This document shows positions 60,953 through 64,000 of a DNA stretch of 64,000 bases, in pieces. The stretch's first letter is position 1. Each line of letters opens with the position of its first letter. The DNA comes from Rhizopus arrhizus (taxonomy: Eukaryota; Mucoromycota; Mucoromycetes; Mucorales; Rhizopodaceae), in the NCBI GenBank assembly GCA_024220505.1, contig JAKZZE010000011.1, forward strand, positions 310,001 to 374,000, in the 5' to 3' direction. The notes under the pieces are model-generated. The model was not told the DNA's origin and ran no database searches. It was given only the letters and a program-made list of their open reading frames with translations. A program made the translations under genes and the position numbers.

Positions 60953-61429
60953 GTTCCCTTGAGATTGGAACAGCGTGGGTAAAGTAACACGACTAAGGTT
61001 GAAAATGATGAATAGAGAAAAAGAAGTAAAAGTAAAAAAAAAACGAGTAACAAATATGTATGTGTCTATGAAAGAGAAGATGTATCTTTTCTTCTCCCCT
61101 TTTTTATTATTGTTACAAAGAAAAAGGAAAAGAATCCCTTTTTTGCTTGCAAAAAACAGTGCACATCTTTATGCGATAGTCACGTGATACGCATAAAATG
61201 ATACAGCAAAGCACCAGCTAAAAAAAGTTGTCAAATAGAGGAAATTGCATATTTTTTCAGCAAAGTAAATGAAAAAACCAGGGTTGATAGATCGAAACAG
61301 GCAGTTATCTGAACAATTTTCAGTACGTGTCTGGCGGTTTTATTTCATTTAGTAATGAATGGGATACGGTTAGTGTTTGAATCACAACTCTGAAATTAAG
61401 CGGGCAACCAGAAGATTTTAAATTATAAA

Positions 61430-62670
61430 ATAAAAAAGTCAAAGCCAACTAGTGTGCTAAAGGAATTCAGCTTCAACAGAAAGGATATTGGATATCTTGC
61501 TTTATCAGGCGTTTTCCTGGGGCTTAACGTCGAAAAATGGAATGGCATGAAAGCTTTAAGGCCAGTACATTTAAATTTTTGACAGTCACTATCTGTAACT
61601 GCATCCAGACAAAAATGGATTGAAGATCTTAAATTAGTAGAAGCCAAACATATAAGGAAGCCTAAAGTTGCTAGATTCGCGAAGATGTCAGAGCATCTCA
61701 AAACGAAAGTGGCGAAGAATATGATGAAGCGTTTGATGCTAAAAAGAACATATTGGAATTAGAAATGAGCAAGCGTAAACAGGAGTTTATCAGTACATAA
61801 ACTCGAAAGCAGTTGAAATTACTAGAAAGCTTAAAGTTGGAGGAGGGATTGAATGAAGAATTAAATAATGCGAAATTAAGCACTGCGTTAATAGCTAATA
61901 ATATTCAAGAAAATAAATTGATTCCAATTACAAAAATTATTTTCCAGAATGGCGAACAACTACACAAAAAATACATTACCGGTGAAAAGCTGACTCCGTC
62001 TGAATGAAAAAGAATGAGCTCCAGTCTATCTGGTATACTTGATCTAGTGAAAGAGAGCCATGGGTAGAATAGTTTATTTGCAAAGGAGGAATGGAGGAAG
62101 ATATACAGTTACTATCTTCATAAATATAGATTGGTTTAGAGCGGTGTCTCTATTGATCTTGAAGAAAAACGAGGTTACATATACAGCAAATGCATTACTT
62201 ATGATTCTATGTTGGTCGGTTGTCAGTATCTGGATAAGCTGTACTACATAAAAGATGTAAAGATGGTAGACTGTAAGACTTACAAATTAGTGGACTACTT
62301 TTAAGAAACCATTCAAAAAACCAATGTATCCTTAATCCAAAGAATATAAAAAAGCTAGGCGAAGGCGGCTATGTATATCAGATTTGGCTACCCCTATTTA
62401 AGCTGTTATTTGCTATCAATGGTGATGGTATAAGATTGAAGACTGAAGAGTCCGTACATGAGAACTCTACAAATGAAAAGGTATTGCTGTATAGTTAGAA
62501 TTGCTCTCATATTATTGATTTTAAGATCGATGTTCGCTTTACCTATGATTTTGAAGACCAAAAGCTCGACCTTTGTGGTATGGAAGTATGCTTAAGTAAT
62601 GAAGACGAATAGAAAGCTTGGGGTGACCATGGGAGGCCTGCATGAGAAGGAAAGACTAGCACATGTACGC
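61430..62670 (+). pseudogene. Decayed repeated orphan protein gene
   Basis: Several frames in plus orientation with breaks: QKWIEDLKLVEAKHIRKPKV, LKLEEGLNEELNNAKLSTAL, then GEGGYVYQIWLPLFKLLFAI with NGDGIRLKTEESVHENST and IIDFKIDVRFTYDFEDQKLD. The last pieces recall a repeated orphan family of Mucorales genomes with a WxPLF...D-R-KTGE pattern. At least four stops or shifts make it non-functional. Confidence 0.45.
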
Positions 62671-62689
62671 TATTCCAGATATCTGACGA

Positions 62690-63070
62690 CAAGTGTCATG
62701 TAAAGTCATGGTTTACTCAAGCATCTGGACTTCATTCTTATTTTTCGACTATCTTATACGCTGGAAGCAACCTCTTTGTTCTATTACCGATGTTATTAAG
62801 AAGATACCAAATGATTCAAAAGGGAAAGTTAAATCTACTTATGTTGCTGAGGCTTCTACTAATGAAATATGCAATCAATATAAAATTAAAACTTTATTGT
62901 TTCAACCGGATCAAAACGAAAAGTACATGCTGTCTTCAAGTGTAACTCTTGTGGCATGGTATGGAATCGTGATGTGATGGCTGCCAAAAGCATACACCAT
63001 ATTTTTACACACAGGTCATAACACAATAATGAGAGGCATCCTGAATATATGAATTTCGCTTTTTCTGAGG
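62690..63070 (+). pseudogene. TnpB/Fanzor-like nuclease relic (zinc-ribbon end)
   Basis: A frame ending at 63022 reads KVHAVFKCNSCGMVWNRDVM then AAKSIHHIFTHRS. CxxC followed by WNRD-x3-A is the OrfB/TnpB zinc ribbon joined to the third RuvC acid, as in Fanzor proteins. A shifted frame just upstream gives STYVAEASTNEICNQYKIKT, which fits the first half of the zinc ribbon with its second Cys replaced by Tyr. One frameshift lies between the pieces. Earlier RuvC motifs were not found, so this is a truncated dead copy. Confidence 0.55.
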
Positions 63071-63388
63071 ATTGTATGAGAACTCCATAACGGGCTCTCA
63101 TCCCTTACCTACCAGGGAAGTTGTATATAATATTTTTTTATGATAATTATTTATTAACATCCATTTTATGCATTCATATCTTTTGGTATCTCTTTTCTAT
63201 TTTTGCTGCTCGTTCTATCTCAAATTATCCAACTTTCTCCTATCAATTATTATCAAAATTTCTATTTTGTTTTCAAATTACTTTAGCACTCTTTTCCAAA
63301 TTATTTTTTATTTTTCTCAAAAATTTGAAAAATACAGACTTACTTTTTTTTCGTAAAATATTTAGAGAGAAAAAAGAAATGCGAAAGA

Positions 63389-64000
63389 ATGGAGACAACT
63401 CGATTGACATTTAATAAACTTTGTTTACTGGCTTTTATACTTCGACTGTGCTTACTTATTTACGGCGAATATCAAGATGCTTATATGACAGTTAAATATA
63501 CTGATATTGACTACGTTGTCTTTACCGATGCCGCACGATACATTACGCAAGGTCAATCACCTTATTTACGCGAAACCTACCGCTATACCCCTTTACTCGC
63601 CATCCTACTCACACCCAACATTTACTTGTTTTCGTCTTTTGGTAAGTGTTTATTTGCAGCAGCAGATCTCTTGGTAGGTTACCTGATTCACCGCATCTTA
63701 CTTTTGCGTGGGATGCCCTCGAAACGAGCTCTTTACTTTGATGCACTTTGGTTACTAAATCCAATGGTAGCCAATATTTCGACCAGAGGAAATGCAGAAA
63801 GCTTGTTGGGTGCTATGGTCCTTGGTACACTTTACACTATGCTTCAAAAGAGACAATACTTTTATAGTGCGTGTGCTCTGTTTGGGCTTTCGGTACATTT
63901 CAAAATTTATCCCATCATTTATGCTGTACCTCTCTTGATCTTGCTTGATCAGCATGATACTGTGCCTTTACCTACTATCATGCAAACTTATCAAGTAATA
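63389..64000 (+). CDS. PIG-M / Gpi14, GPI mannosyltransferase I (5' part)
   Basis: Adds the first mannose to glucosaminyl-phosphatidylinositol in GPI-anchor synthesis at the ER, with dolichol-phosphate mannose as donor. The frame opens at ATG 63389 (METTRLTFNKLCLLAFILRL) and is open to the window end (204 codons), without introns so far. The luminal DXD-type motif is VKYTDIDYVVFTDAARYITQ, followed by SPYLRETYRYTPLLAILLTP, FGKC and STRGNAESLLGAMVLGTLYT, all PIG-M hallmarks. Several hydrophobic helices are visible. The C-terminal half is outside the window. Confidence 0.93.
   Translation, partial: METTRLTFNKLCLLAFILRLCLLIYGEYQDAYMTVKYTDIDYVVFTDAARYITQGQSPYLRETYRYTPLLAILLTPNIYLFSSFGKCLFAAADLLVGYLIHRILLLRGMPSKRALYFDALWLLNPMVANISTRGNAESLLGAMVLGTLYTMLQKRQYFYSACALFGLSVHFKIYPIIYAVPLLILLDQHDTVPLPTIMQTYQVI

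Larger units (their letters stand above)
60953..63388. other. Relic-filled interval between the phosphatase and PIG-M genes
   Basis: Contains decayed frames of a repeated orphan family (61430-62670) and a Fanzor/TnpB-like zinc-ribbon relic (62690-63070). From 63.1 to 63.39 kb it is T-rich promoter-like DNA of the PIG-M gene. Confidence 0.55.

Overview
The window is nuclear DNA of a fungus, very probably an early-diverging mould of the Mucorales (Rhizopus/Mucor type). The signs are AT-rich intergenic DNA with long T runs, many short (about 45-75 base) GT-AG introns, compact genes with fungal orthologues, and LINE, Tc1/mariner-like and Mucorales-type repeat relics. Exon joins given here were worked out by eye from splice sites; each reported total is an exact multiple of three.

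Region 1 (1-24375) is a dense housekeeping block: an MFS-like transporter (cut by the window edge), a WOPR (Gti1/Pac2) regulator, mitochondrial Hsp60, an Sfp1-like zinc-finger factor, a RasGEF, 14-3-3, a replication-checkpoint mediator (Mrc1/claspin) lying in two pieces around an antisense four-helix membrane protein gene, Pkr1, the Msp1 AAA ATPase and a GTPBP1/2-type GTPase. Region 2 (24376-28246) is gene-poor with a Tc1/mariner-type transposase relic. Region 3 (28247-42743) holds a small hypothetical gene, a small mitochondrial-type protein, Naf1 (H/ACA RNP assembly), tyrosyl-DNA phosphodiesterase, glycogen debranching enzyme and a secreted PL14-like polysaccharide lyase; 30.7-34.1 kb is unexplained.

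Region 4 (about 43.2-58 kb) is a nested transposon island: a 101-base TA-flanked MITE, a full-length two-ORF LINE, then a 4.0-kb TA-flanked element with about 795-base terminal inverted repeats. The element carries two inward-facing copies of a C2H2 zinc-finger gene; one copy is split by a 375-base solo LTR with a perfect 5-base target duplication. A 5'-truncated LINE with its own 13-base target duplication abuts the element, and a decayed LINE ORF1 lies further on. Region 5 has myotubularin phosphatase, relics including a TnpB/Fanzor-like zinc-ribbon remnant, and the start of PIG-M (GPI mannosyltransferase I), cut by the window end.

The most promising unusual items are the inverted-repeat element whose subterminal repeats may be targets of its own zinc-finger protein, the split Mrc1 gene with an antisense gene between its halves, and the Fanzor-like relic.
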